DNA of 55,252 nt from assembly GCF_900103415.1 (NCBI RefSeq), contig NZ_FMXB01000015.1, positions 13,950 to 69,201 of the forward strand, written 5' to 3'. Source of the stretch: Methanobrevibacter millerae. Its GTDB lineage: Archaea; Methanobacteriota; Methanobacteria; Methanobacteriales; Methanobacteriaceae. A model generated the notes under the pieces. That model saw only the letters and a program-made list of their open reading frames with translations. It ran no database searches and had not been told where the DNA came from. The position numbers and the translations under genes are program-made. Below, one piece after another: positions 8,679-16,991 of the stretch (position 1 is its first letter; each line of letters starts with the position of its first letter).

Positions 8679-11600
8679 GAAATCGTTTTTGTTTCTTGTA
8701 TAACCTATGAGGAATATTGCAATAAGAGCAATAACCGCAATGATTACAACTATAGGCATGCTTGATTCCACGCTGCTGCTTTTTGCAGGTGAGCTTTTGG
8801 AAATCTCATAAGCTTTTGAGTCGCTTGCCTGTGAAGCGTCTTCAGCTGCGTCGTTTGACTGGGAAGCATCATTAGCCTGTGAGGCGTCGGATGCTGATGA
8901 AGATGAAGCGCTTGCGTCGGCCTGTGAAGTTGAAGGCTGATCGCCTACAGGACTTACGCCTGCAGTGCCTCCCGTGGACTGTCCGTTTTCCTCAGTGGTT
9001 CCGTTAACCAGAATCTCTTCTGATGAAGGATTTGATTCGCTTTGACCGTCACCGTCTGTAGGTGCGTCATCTGCAACGTATAACGGATCGGTAAGTGTAG
9101 CCTGTGAGAGGATTTCAGCATATTTTGCCTTTTCCTGAGGAGTAAGTGAGCTTGCCTGAATGATTTTCATGTTGAAGTCCAGGTTCTTACATGTGTGGTG
9201 ACAGCATGCGACACCGTACTGGATAGCCATCTTGATGATGTTGTCAGCCAGTTTCTGAACCGCCTGTGCGTCACCGTCCCATACGCCCTGGTCGTTTAGG
9301 TAAAACATCCATGCGGCCATGCTCTGCCATGCGGCGGCCTGAGCGGTTGACTGTACCGTACCGGTGAGACCGTTGTAGGTATTTGCAATCTGATTACCGA
9401 GCTCAGCGTTAAGCTTGCCTCCGCTTAATATTAAACCTCCGTAAAGGTTTTCCATGTTTTTAGCGTAAGACAGAGATCCTGCCTGAGTTCCGACAAGCGC
9501 ATTGTAGTAATTAGGATTTAAAATCATTGAACGGATTTCAAAGTCCAGTTCCTCTTCATAGGTTCTTGCAACGTAATTGTTCTGATTCCTTATGTCAACG
9601 AATGAAGTGTCAGGATTTGCCCCAAGGGTACGTGCGGCATTGTAGAGTCCGCCGAACCAGTCGTAGTAATCGTCTGAATCGATGAATCTCCAGGTACTGT
9701 CGAAGTTCTGAGTAATCAAATCGACCTGTGAGAGTAATGTTTTATAAGCTTCTTTCTGGGCAGTCACAACAATGTTACCTTTCTCATCCATGTTCCATGC
9801 AAATGAAACCTTGTCAAGGTAAATGCTTGTTGCCTCTTCGTTAACCGTTTCGATATTCCAGTCTGAAGTACTTGGAATAAAATTACTCATACCAGTACCT
9901 TCGAGAATTGCTCCAGGAAGACCATAAAGCCTATCCTTAATGCCGTTCTGCTCATAATGGAGCTTGATGTAATTCTGTGAGTAATCTTCGCCTTCGGCGT
10001 TCATGGCCAGATTGACACTGGTTAAAAGCCACGTGAGCCAGTCCTTGTTGCTCGTTACTATGCTTGCAAGCACGTCGACTCTAGGCCTGTTGACAACGCT
10101 TCCGTTGTGAAGTTCAACAGTCAAATCGCTTAAAGGAATCATTTCAACTCCTATGACCTTGCCGTTTTCAGCCCATACAGGCTTGCATCCGAGGAAGTAC
10201 ATGAATTCTGCAAGTCCGATACCTTCGGTTCTTGATATTTCGGTACCCCAGAGGATTAATGCAGTTAATTTAGGCCATTCGCCATGCTCTTCCATGTAGT
10301 CGGCCAGGAGCAAGTCAACGATTTTGACTGCTGATGCGTAGGCTGACTTTGAAGGCATTTTCGTTGAATCCGAAGCGAAACCGTCATAACCTGTCGGGAT
10401 TGAGTCACTGTATGAAGGATCGGCAAAGAGTCCTGCAAGCACGTAGTCGCCTTCCAATGCCTTTATAATGGCTGCCCATTCATTATTGTTCTCGATATTT
10501 ACAATGACGCTTGCGGCATACAAGGTATCGTTATAAAGGGCAGAGCCCACAGATATATTATACTCCTTGTTCAAGGCTTCAACGGACGTTCCGCAAACCA
10601 GCGCTGTCACGTATTCCCTTAAGAATGCCGTAACGACATCTTCCACTAAGGCGTATTTCTCCACGTGACGGATATCCTCATAGAAGTTCATGCCGTCCAG
10701 TTCAGGGAAGAAATGAGCCAGTATGTGATTGTATATTGTAGTCTGGGAAGTCGTAACCGTTATTACCTCTTCAATCAGTTCATAGCCTTCCAGAACCTTA
10801 CCCAGATGGTGAAGACCGTAGGTATAGAAATCGTCCTGCATGCCTTCAAGGTATGAGTGCAGTTCGGCCACATAATCATCAAATGTCTGATTGGACTCAT
10901 TATAAACTCTAAAACCTAAGCTAGGAGCCAGGTCAATAATTAAAAGCTTATATTCCTCAGCATTGGTAGTTACGTTGAGCTTTGACTGGTCCCTGTAGTG
11001 GGCAATGTATTCGTATAACAGAGTATAATTGCCGTACAGTGCTGATGAAACCATTGCAGGAGTCATGTGAGTAATCATCAATGGAGCGATTCTGTCACGT
11101 GCAACCATAGCTTCCCCAGGGTTTGAAACGATATACGGATAGACCGTAGGAGTTAATGTCAGCTCAAAGGTCCAGTCCCCTTCCATTACGCCTATGTTTC
11201 TTCCCGGAAGCCATTCGAGGGTTCCGTGAGTACCCATATTGATTATCGCATTGACGTCTATGACCTGGTCGAGCCATTCGTAAAATGCAACGTACTGCTG
11301 ATGAGGCGGCAGGGACAGGTCGTGATAGTTCTGAACCTCTTCCCATCCTCTTGAAGGCTGGAAAGTAATGAAGACATTGCCGAACCATAAACCAGGAATG
11401 ACAATGTAAGTATTATTGTAGACCATGATTTCTCCGAGTCCGTCGCCCCAGCGGTCAATCATCCATTCATACAAATCAGGATTGATGTTTGCGGTCAGCT
11501 CGTAGAACTGGTTTAAGTCAATCAGCTGATGGTGAGCCATCAAATCATCGAAATTCTCCTCAACGTAATCATTTAACAAACCTTTGGCCCAGGTACCCTT

Positions 11601-13397
11601 GTTACCGAACTTTACGATTAATTCAGTCAAATTGTACAGTGAAGGAATGTCTGAGAGGTCGCCCACATCAAAGCCCGCTTCGTGAAGCTGGAACAATAAA
11701 TCATATGTACTCTGGAACACATCCAGATAGGAAGCTCCGATTTCTGCCTTTCCCGGCGGATAATTGTAAAGCACTATTGAAATGACCTTATCAGCATTGT
11801 CCATTTCCTTCAAATCGGCCCACTGGCAGCCCAACTTGACCATCTTGTCTACGCCGCTTTGAATAACGTGGGATTTTCCCATTCCGTCAACGTAGGACAG
11901 GACTATAGGTCCGTAGACACCTTCAAAACTCGGATAGGTTACTGAAAACGTCCATTCGATTTGAGGACCGAGCTCGTTATTGTAACTTGTTTCGGAAATG
12001 TCATAAACACCTTTAAGGACTGCAAGATCGATATCTTCCAAATCGCCCTGAGCGGAACCGTTTGCATAATTTAAGGACCAGCTATAAAGTGACGTGATCG
12101 CTGAGATGCCCACTGTTGAAACCTTAGTGATCTTGTTTAAGATTGAAGCCATAGGAGGGATGGTGCCTGTCTTGAATACGTTAAATGCTGCCCTTCCCTC
12201 TGCCTCATAGCTTCTGATTAAGGCATCTACAACGCCGCCACCAGAATAGTAGGTAGCAATAGCTATGAACGGTTTGTCGTAAGCGATTTTGTCAATATAC
12301 TCCTTTTCAAATGATTTGAATAGCTCCGTAGGATCCAATGTGTTTTCAAGCCAGTTCGGATAATCTTCAACCATCCAGTTAAGGCTTCCATGACCGTCTG
12401 CGTCGTAACCCGGATTGTCATGAATCCATTTGTTGATTAACTCCGCTTCGGGAACGATTGTGTAGATTCCCAAATCAGGATGGTAGAAACCACATTCAGG
12501 ACTCATCAGCGGAGCGTTTTTAGGATCCAATGTCGGGTCAGCGTATTTGTCCGAATCAATCAGGTAACATACGTATTTGAAGTAATTTGCCATGTTGTCG
12601 TTCAAAACGGATGAATCCTCAATGTCTTCAGCCTGGAAATATGAACCGACATAAGTGTTTTCTATGGTATGATACGTATTGTTTTCTGCGCTTGCGCCCG
12701 TGATATGGATTCCGGTTGCGTTTAAAATGCTTTCGGAATACACACCGAAGGTATATGCCACGTTATAATTAATGTTTGCCGGAGAGGTTTCAAGAATCTT
12801 TTTCAAGTATTCCCCGGTTAAAGTATGATAGGCACCTTCGCTGAACATGTCCAGGTGAATGAACTTGGCGTAGTCAACGAGCCATTCCCTGGTGTTGTCA
12901 TAGTCCGTTGTGCTTATATATGCAACCCTTTTGGACATTTCCATTAATACGTCAACCTTTTCGTTGTGGGAATTGTAATCCACCAGCAAAAGTATATCAG
13001 GAATGAACATGTAATTCAGCAGGGCCGTGCTTTGAGTTGACAGATCCACGCTTTCAACATAAGTCTCATAGGTGGAATATTTAATCTCAACGTTATATTT
13101 CGCTGGATTTAAATTGGAAACAACCACATTACCCTCACTGTTTGTTAATCCTGAAAATACCAATTCGTTAGACGAATCATAAACCGAAACGCTTGCATTG
13201 GCCAGATTTACCCCGTCTTCAGTCCAGGTGTTCGCACTGGCGACATATGAATCATTGACATGAACCGTCAGTGAAGGAGATGCCATCAGTACGTCCGTTG
13301 AATCTATGCTCGATGCAAGTAAAGTTGAATTATCCTCGGCAGAAATCGCGCTCAATGATAGTAAAAGCATTAGCGATATTATTAGAGTAAACAACAA
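8667..13397 (-). CDS. Membrane-anchored, secreted CobN/BchH-like (chelatase large subunit) protein
   Basis: About 1,576 residues. Order: signal peptide (LLFTLIISLMLLLSLSAISA); a small carboxypeptidase-regulatory-like beta domain (about 25-110); a long CobN-like region; a Ser/Asp/Ala-rich linker with ASQASDA-type repeats (about 1440-1545); a single hydrophobic span (VVIIAVIALIAIFLIGY) and a short positive tail. CobN hallmarks are MGTHGTLEWLPGR (about 720), YPYIVSNPGE and ITHMTPAMV, plus CCHHTC near 1400. In typical CobN the first motif reads IHxGTHG; here that His is Asn (IINMGTHG). CobN is normally a cytosolic ATP-dependent cobalt chelatase subunit; this one should sit outside the cell, where ATP is absent. 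The start shown is TTG, but the ribosome site favours an in-frame ATC at 13418 (see the separate entry). Confidence 0.8.
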   Translation of the reverse strand: MLFTLIISLMLLLSLSAISAEDNSTLLASSIDSTDVLMASPSLTVHVNDSYVASANTWTEDGVNLANASVSVYDSSNELVFSGLTNSEGNVVVSNLNPAKYNVEIKYSTYETYVESVDLSTQSTALLNYMFIPDILLLVDYNSHNEKVDVLMEMSKRVAYISTTDYDNTREWLVDYAKFIHLDMFSEGAYHTLTGEYLKKILETSPANINYNVAYTFGVYSESILNATGIHITGASAENNTYHTIENTYVGSYFQAEDIEDSSVLNDNMANYFKYVCYLIDSDKYADPTLDPKNAPLMSPECGFYHPDLGIYTIVPEAELINKWIHDNPGYDADGHGSLNWMVEDYPNWLENTLDPTELFKSFEKEYIDKIAYDKPFIAIATYYSGGGVVDALIRSYEAEGRAAFNVFKTGTIPPMASILNKITKVSTVGISAITSLYSWSLNYANGSAQGDLEDIDLAVLKGVYDISETSYNNELGPQIEWTFSVTYPSFEGVYGPIVLSYVDGMGKSHVIQSGVDKMVKLGCQWADLKEMDNADKVISIVLYNYPPGKAEIGASYLDVFQSTYDLLFQLHEAGFDVGDLSDIPSLYNLTELIVKFGNKGTWAKGLLNDYVEENFDDLMAHHQLIDLNQFYELTANINPDLYEWMIDRWGDGLGEIMVYNNTYIVIPGLWFGNVFITFQPSRGWEEVQNYHDLSLPPHQQYVAFYEWLDQVIDVNAIINMGTHGTLEWLPGRNIGVMEGDWTFELTLTPTVYPYIVSNPGEAMVARDRIAPLMITHMTPAMVSSALYGNYTLLYEYIAHYRDQSKLNVTTNAEEYKLLIIDLAPSLGFRVYNESNQTFDDYVAELHSYLEGMQDDFYTYGLHHLGKVLEGYELIEEVITVTTSQTTIYNHILAHFFPELDGMNFYEDIRHVEKYALVEDVVTAFLREYVTALVCGTSVEALNKEYNISVGSALYNDTLYAASVIVNIENNNEWAAIIKALEGDYVLAGLFADPSYSDSIPTGYDGFASDSTKMPSKSAYASAVKIVDLLLADYMEEHGEWPKLTALILWGTEISRTEGIGLAEFMYFLGCKPVWAENGKVIGVEMIPLSDLTVELHNGSVVNRPRVDVLASIVTSNKDWLTWLLTSVNLAMNAEGEDYSQNYIKLHYEQNGIKDRLYGLPGAILEGTGMSNFIPSTSDWNIETVNEEATSIYLDKVSFAWNMDEKGNIVVTAQKEAYKTLLSQVDLITQNFDSTWRFIDSDDYYDWFGGLYNAARTLGANPDTSFVDIRNQNNYVARTYEEELDFEIRSMILNPNYYNALVGTQAGSLSYAKNMENLYGGLILSGGKLNAELGNQIANTYNGLTGTVQSTAQAAAWQSMAAWMFYLNDQGVWDGDAQAVQKLADNIIKMAIQYGVACCHHTCKNLDFNMKIIQASSLTPQEKAKYAEILSQATLTDPLYVADDAPTDGDGQSESNPSSEEILVNGTTEENGQSTGGTAGVSPVGDQPSTSQADASASSSSASDASQANDASQSNDAAEDASQASDSKAYEISKSSPAKSSSVESSMPIVVIIAVIALIAIFLIGYTRNKNDFDDY

Positions 13398-13766
13398 CTT
13401 ATTACCTAACTTTTTGATATTTTCACCCCCTTTTTATGCTAATTGTGTAAACATAGCAGCATTTAAAAATCCACTATAAGTGTGATATATATCTTACTTT
13501 ATATATAAAATTTAGTAAAGATAAAGTCAATTTGAGAAATTTATCCAATGTAATTGGGAGAGACGAATATTACCTTGTGAGATAACTATTTCCCTGAGAC
13601 AATGAAAATTCAATAAGTGAGTAAAATTGTCCTCATTTTGTAAAATTACAATGTAAAGTAAATATTTACTTCAGAATAGAATTTATTACATTCAAAATCA
13701 AAAACAAAACATTTATATGTATTTAAATCCAATATTAAAACCACAAACTTGATGGTGGTGAAGTAA
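13398..13766. other. Divergent intergenic region with palindromes
   Basis: The region separates the CobN-like gene (minus) from the Rpn-like gene (plus). It holds a perfect 16-bp palindrome AAGTAAATATTTACTT at 13656-13671, an inverted repeat CCAAT-gta-ATTGG near 13545-13557, and a TATA-like ACATTTATATG near 13708-13718 that fits the plus-strand gene. GGTGGTGA before the ATG at 13767 is a clear ribosome site. Confidence 0.6.
13416..13430 (-). promoter_or_regulatory. Ribosome binding site GGGGGTGA followed by an ATC codon at the start of the CobN-like gene
   Basis: On the minus strand GGGGGTGA (13430-13423) is followed after 4 nt by ATC (13418-13416), then AAA AAG TTA GGT AAT AAG and the TTG at 13397, all in frame. 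Starting at ATC would add IKKLGNK, the positively charged head a signal peptide needs. The TTG start lacks both a nearby binding site and this head. The site implies initiation at ATC, or a former ATG mutated by one base, or a sequencing error. Confidence 0.6.
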
Positions 13767-14735
13767 ATGAAAGATGAAAAAAATAAATCAAACTGGCCTG
13801 AAAAGTATGATACTGAAGATACAATTTACAATGAATGTGTAATCAGCATAGAAGAATTTCCAGAATACATTACTAACTATAAAGACATTGAACATTGGGG
13901 ACATACAAAAGTAGTATCAAAAGCTTTTCAAAATTTAAGAATGGATTCCGTTTACGAACGCAAAGACGGCAGTTTGGTTAATATAGAACATCATTCCACT
14001 CTTAATAAAGAAAAATTAGCAAGGGATTTAGACTATATCACTACACTACATCGTGCTACCCTCAAAGATGTCGAACCATTCATAATGTACACTGGAAAAT
14101 TACCTGTTAAAAAAACAGTATATCTAAATTACAGGGATGCTTTCACCCCAAATTTTTTCATTACAAAATTCCAAAATGGTGAAACAAATTTAAATAATTT
14201 GAAATATAAATTAGAAAATGACAAGAAAATCACACCATTTGATGTACTTGATTTGATTTGGCTACCATCCTTTGATACAGAAATTAATAAAGAAAATTTA
14301 GTAGTAGAACTGTCTGAAATCTATGATGAACTAGAAATTTCTAATTCATTATCAGAAGTTGCACAATCATGCCTAATATTATGGGCAAGCAAATATGTTA
14401 AAAAACAAGCCAATATAGATATTATAGAGGAGAAATTACACATGTCAATAACACAAAAAAGGTCCATGGAAGAAAAAATAAGAAACGCTAGAATTGACGG
14501 AATGTTAACCCGAGCAGAAGAAAGAGGAGAAGAAAACGGTGAAAAAAGAGGAATAAAAATAGGGGAAGAAAATGGAATTAAAATAGGGGAAAAAAACGGA
14601 GCAAGAAAAAAAGAAGAGGAAATGATTAAAATCCTTCTCAAAACACATGATGCCAAAAAAGTAGCTGAAATGCTTGAATGCGACATCGAAAAAGTACAAA
14701 AAATAAAAAACAATACAGAAACTCCAGCAGAATAA
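13767..14735 (+). CDS. Rpn-like PD-(D/E)XK family protein with Gly/Glu repeat tail
   Basis: A 322-residue protein. YERKDGSLVNIEHHS (residues about 63-77) resembles the D-x-G-x(3)-(N/I)-E-x-Q core of Rpn/PDDEXK_2 proteins, which are linked to RecA-independent recombination and transposase-like functions in bacteria (family knowledge); here the Gln is His. The tail has the family layout: Gly/Glu-rich repeats (RGEENGEKRGIKIGEENG and similar, about 250-285) followed by a small helical motif, LLKTHDAKKVAEMLECDIEKVQ. Starts at ATG after GGTGGTGA. The tail recurs in the short ORF at 15082 and, with different repeats, at 43507. Confidence 0.65.
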   Translation: MKDEKNKSNWPEKYDTEDTIYNECVISIEEFPEYITNYKDIEHWGHTKVVSKAFQNLRMDSVYERKDGSLVNIEHHSTLNKEKLARDLDYITTLHRATLKDVEPFIMYTGKLPVKKTVYLNYRDAFTPNFFITKFQNGETNLNNLKYKLENDKKITPFDVLDLIWLPSFDTEINKENLVVELSEIYDELEISNSLSEVAQSCLILWASKYVKKQANIDIIEEKLHMSITQKRSMEEKIRNARIDGMLTRAEERGEENGEKRGIKIGEENGIKIGEKNGARKKEEEMIKILLKTHDAKKVAEMLECDIEKVQKIKNNTETPAE

Positions 14736-15081
14736 CAAAACCCGATTCCGCACTTCCAAAATAATATCTGAAATATGGAATATAAAATACCTCTTTTCAC
14801 TAATAGATATTGTTAGAATTCTTAATAAGAGTAAAAATCCGGCAAAAAGGAAGGTATTGAAACGGCTACAATTTGTAGTCCGTTGAAAATACCGGTTAAT
14901 AATAGTAAATACATAATTAATGTTGATGATACCTGACAATTATTCCCCATCATTCAAACAATGCATCCACCAAATTTCGATCCATCAAATCAATATTTGC
15001 TCAAGTAGATAATGAAAGGATTGTTATATTAACAAAATTTATACACCAAATTAAAAATTCTCATACCAAAAACACACAAAA
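14736..15081. other. Intergenic region with a nested hairpin
   Basis: No gene seen on either strand. It contains the structured element 14853-14893 listed separately. The region lies between two copies of the Rpn tail and may be scar tissue from a duplication or deletion. Confidence 0.4.
14853..14893. other. Nested inverted repeat, possible structured RNA or recombination scar
   Basis: Outer arms GGTATT / AATACC enclose inner arms CGG-CTACA / TGTAG-T-CCG with a 3-nt loop, separated by an internal loop GAAA / TTGAA. It is GC-richer than its surroundings. Function unknown; there is no T-run typical of a terminator. Confidence 0.4.
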
Positions 15082-15327
15082 ATGGAGAAACTAAAAATGT
15101 CAGAAATAGTGTTAAGACCATTAGAAGAAGAAATAAGAAACGCAAGAATAGACGGAATGCTATGGCGAGCAGAAGAAAGAGGAATTAAAAGAGGAATCAA
15201 ACAGAAAGAAGAAGAATTAATTAAAAAACTCTTAAATAACTATTCCCCCGAGAATGTCTCATTAATGCTGGAATGCGACATCGAAAAAATAGAAACAATC
15301 AGTCATTCAAAACAACCACATTGTTAA
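15082..15327 (+). CDS. Tail-only remnant of an Rpn-like gene
   Basis: An 81-residue ORF that aligns by eye with the last third of the protein at 13767: EEEIRNARIDGMLWRAEERG matches EEKIRNARIDGMLTRAEERG, and LMLECDIEKIETI matches EMLECDIEKVQKI. The nuclease-like core is missing. There is no convincing ribosome binding site before the ATG, and its 3' end overlaps the opposite-strand gene by 29 bp. Most likely the residue of a duplicated, deleted gene; a small expressed protein cannot be excluded. Confidence 0.5.
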   Translation: MEKLKMSEIVLRPLEEEIRNARIDGMLWRAEERGIKRGIKQKEEELIKKLLNNYSPENVSLMLECDIEKIETISHSKQPHC

Positions 15328-15946
15328 TCATCTCAACCAACAGCTTATTGATCGGATTTAAAAATGAAAACTCATGTTCTTTCGGATAATTCTGGCTCAG
15401 CGGAAATACCTGAAGGGTTGCCATGCACAGCTCGGTTGACCTCACAGCAAAGTAGGAGGAGTATTTGCCGTCAGCATACTTTACGATCAATCCGATGTCG
15501 TCGGTTCGCCTGTGGCCGGAAATCCCCTCTTCCTCAAAAATCTTAAAGACCTTGACTTCATCAGCAGTAATTAATGTAAATTGCCTTTCAAAGTACAGGT
15601 CATCCTCATCAAGGTCATAATCGTCATATTCAATGACCTCATCAACATATTCTTGAGGAACTCTCATTTCAGGACTGCAATAGGCAAGGGAGATGTAGAT
15701 GCCCTCATCGTCCAATGCCCTTGAAATCAAATCAAAATAAAAATTGTCCAGTTCGATTTTCGGCGGATTGTCACCCAAAAGCCTGTCTACAGGATAGGTG
15801 AATGAGGAATTTTGAATGACACTGCAGTAGAAATGCTTTTCGCCAAGATAGCCTGCGATTGCGGCCTTTTCTATTGTGGCTTTAACGTCTATATCTGCAT
15901 GCTCCATTTTACGGGATATTTCAATTACTTCATCACTCGTCAGCAC
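15299..15946 (-). CDS. Hypothetical acidic protein
   Basis: A 215-residue soluble, acidic protein I do not recognise. It has no signal peptide or membrane span. A strongly acidic stretch, YDDYDLDEDDLYFER, lies in the middle (about residues 105-120), and the ends are predicted alpha/beta. It stands alone on the minus strand. Its start is close to the window's usual GGTGT-like site (the minus strand reads AAGGTGTAACC just upstream of the start). Confidence 0.6.
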   Translation of the reverse strand: MLTSDEVIEISRKMEHADIDVKATIEKAAIAGYLGEKHFYCSVIQNSSFTYPVDRLLGDNPPKIELDNFYFDLISRALDDEGIYISLAYCSPEMRVPQEYVDEVIEYDDYDLDEDDLYFERQFTLITADEVKVFKIFEEEGISGHRRTDDIGLIVKYADGKYSSYFAVRSTELCMATLQVFPLSQNYPKEHEFSFLNPINKLLVEMINNVVVLND

Positions 15947-16061
15947 GGTTACACCTTATTAATATATTATAAAATCAAAAACATTTAAATATACACACAA
16001 CTTATCAACATAAACATTTATATACTACTTGTAATAATTATAAGTTAGAGAGGTGAAAATT

Positions 16062-16913
16062 ATGCGCAAATCTTTAATTGGTATAATAATCTTATCAATT
16101 GTTGTCATAGCTATTGCAGTTCCTGCAGGCTTTTCAGCCCAATCAGAAAAGACTGTAATTACCTATGGTGAAACTACGTATCATAATGGCGAATACAAAT
16201 CAGTTGTTGACAACTTCTTTGCTCAGCAATCAAACCTTAAGGTAAACAGCATCGAATCAAAAGTTATTACTGCAGATGAAGTGAACAAGATCGCAAGTAC
16301 GATAACTCACAAGACCTACAATTCAAATCAGATATTCTCATCTGCACTTGTTGACTTAAGCGAACAGGGAAACATCAAGGTGACTGTGGACACATCAAAG
16401 ATTACGACCATAACTGCCGACATGTACATTTCAGCCCTTAAATCCGCTGGAATTACCCACGGACACGTCTACGTAACAAGTCCAGTACAGGCAACCGGTG
16501 AATCCGCACTTGCCGGAATCATGAACTCCTATGAAGAGGTTACAAACGTCGAAATTCCTGAAACCGTAAAAGAGGCAGCAAACGAGGAAATCTACACCGA
16601 AGCTGCAATCGTTGAAAACGATAACGTCAGTGCCGACGACCTGACAAAGCTTGTGGATGACGTTAAGGAAACTGTTCAAACCGGAAACATTACAGATCAC
16701 ACGACAATCGTAAACATTATCTACAATTACACTGTAAACAACAACATAAACATGACGAACAGCAGCATTGAAAACCTTGCAACCAGTATTGGCGGAGTCC
16801 AGGCTGTGCAGGGCGATGTACAAAGTTATTCAAGCAAGGTCACCGAATTTGTTGGAAACAACACGGCCGGCGGCTTTTCACTTAATGATTTATTCTCCAA
16901 ACTCGGATTATAA
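16062..16913 (+). CDS. Secreted DUF1002 (YpuA-like) protein
   Basis: A 283-residue protein with an N-terminal signal peptide (MRKSLIGIIILSIVVIAIAV, cleavage near FSAQS). The body matches the DUF1002 layout: VITYGE at the start, an ISSALV-like element (IFSSALVDL), TSDMY-like TADMYISALKSAGITHGHV, then an SPVQATGESALAGIMNSYE helix. DUF1002 proteins are secreted or envelope proteins of unknown function, best known from Firmicutes (YpuA). ATG at 16062 is chosen over GTG at 16053 because GAGGTGA ends 5 nt before it. It is a stand-alone gene with two TATA-like elements upstream (ACATTTAAATA and ACATTTATATA). Confidence 0.8.
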   Translation: MRKSLIGIIILSIVVIAIAVPAGFSAQSEKTVITYGETTYHNGEYKSVVDNFFAQQSNLKVNSIESKVITADEVNKIASTITHKTYNSNQIFSSALVDLSEQGNIKVTVDTSKITTITADMYISALKSAGITHGHVYVTSPVQATGESALAGIMNSYEEVTNVEIPETVKEAANEEIYTEAAIVENDNVSADDLTKLVDDVKETVQTGNITDHTTIVNIIYNYTVNNNINMTNSSIENLATSIGGVQAVQGDVQSYSSKVTEFVGNNTAGGFSLNDLFSKLGL

Positions 16914-16991
16914 TCATTAACCTCCTTTTCTTTTTTTTAGCCTAAAGTTTAACTATCAGTGCCTACAATATATCATAATAAGTGATATTTT

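Noticed and set aside
11164-11785. Several ORFs inside the CobN-like gene
   Set aside because: Shadow frames without ribosome sites or protein-like composition.
13620-13640. 12-bp match (TGAGGACAATTT on the minus strand) between the CobN-like upstream region and the trpE repeats
   Set aside because: About one such match is expected by chance in an AT-rich window of this size; the flanks do not keep the 19-bp period.
14831-14865. Single CRISPR-like repeat ending ATTGAAAC
   Set aside because: Only one copy, no spacer periodicity and no cas genes; it is more simply part of the nested hairpin.
14321-14939. Two hydrophobic Phe/Ile/Ser-rich ORFs on the minus strand
   Set aside because: Shadow frames of the A-rich Rpn-like gene tail; no ribosome site and no family match.
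14930-14950. C/D box-like TGATGA and CTGA
   Set aside because: The boxes are only three bases apart, too close for a guide RNA.
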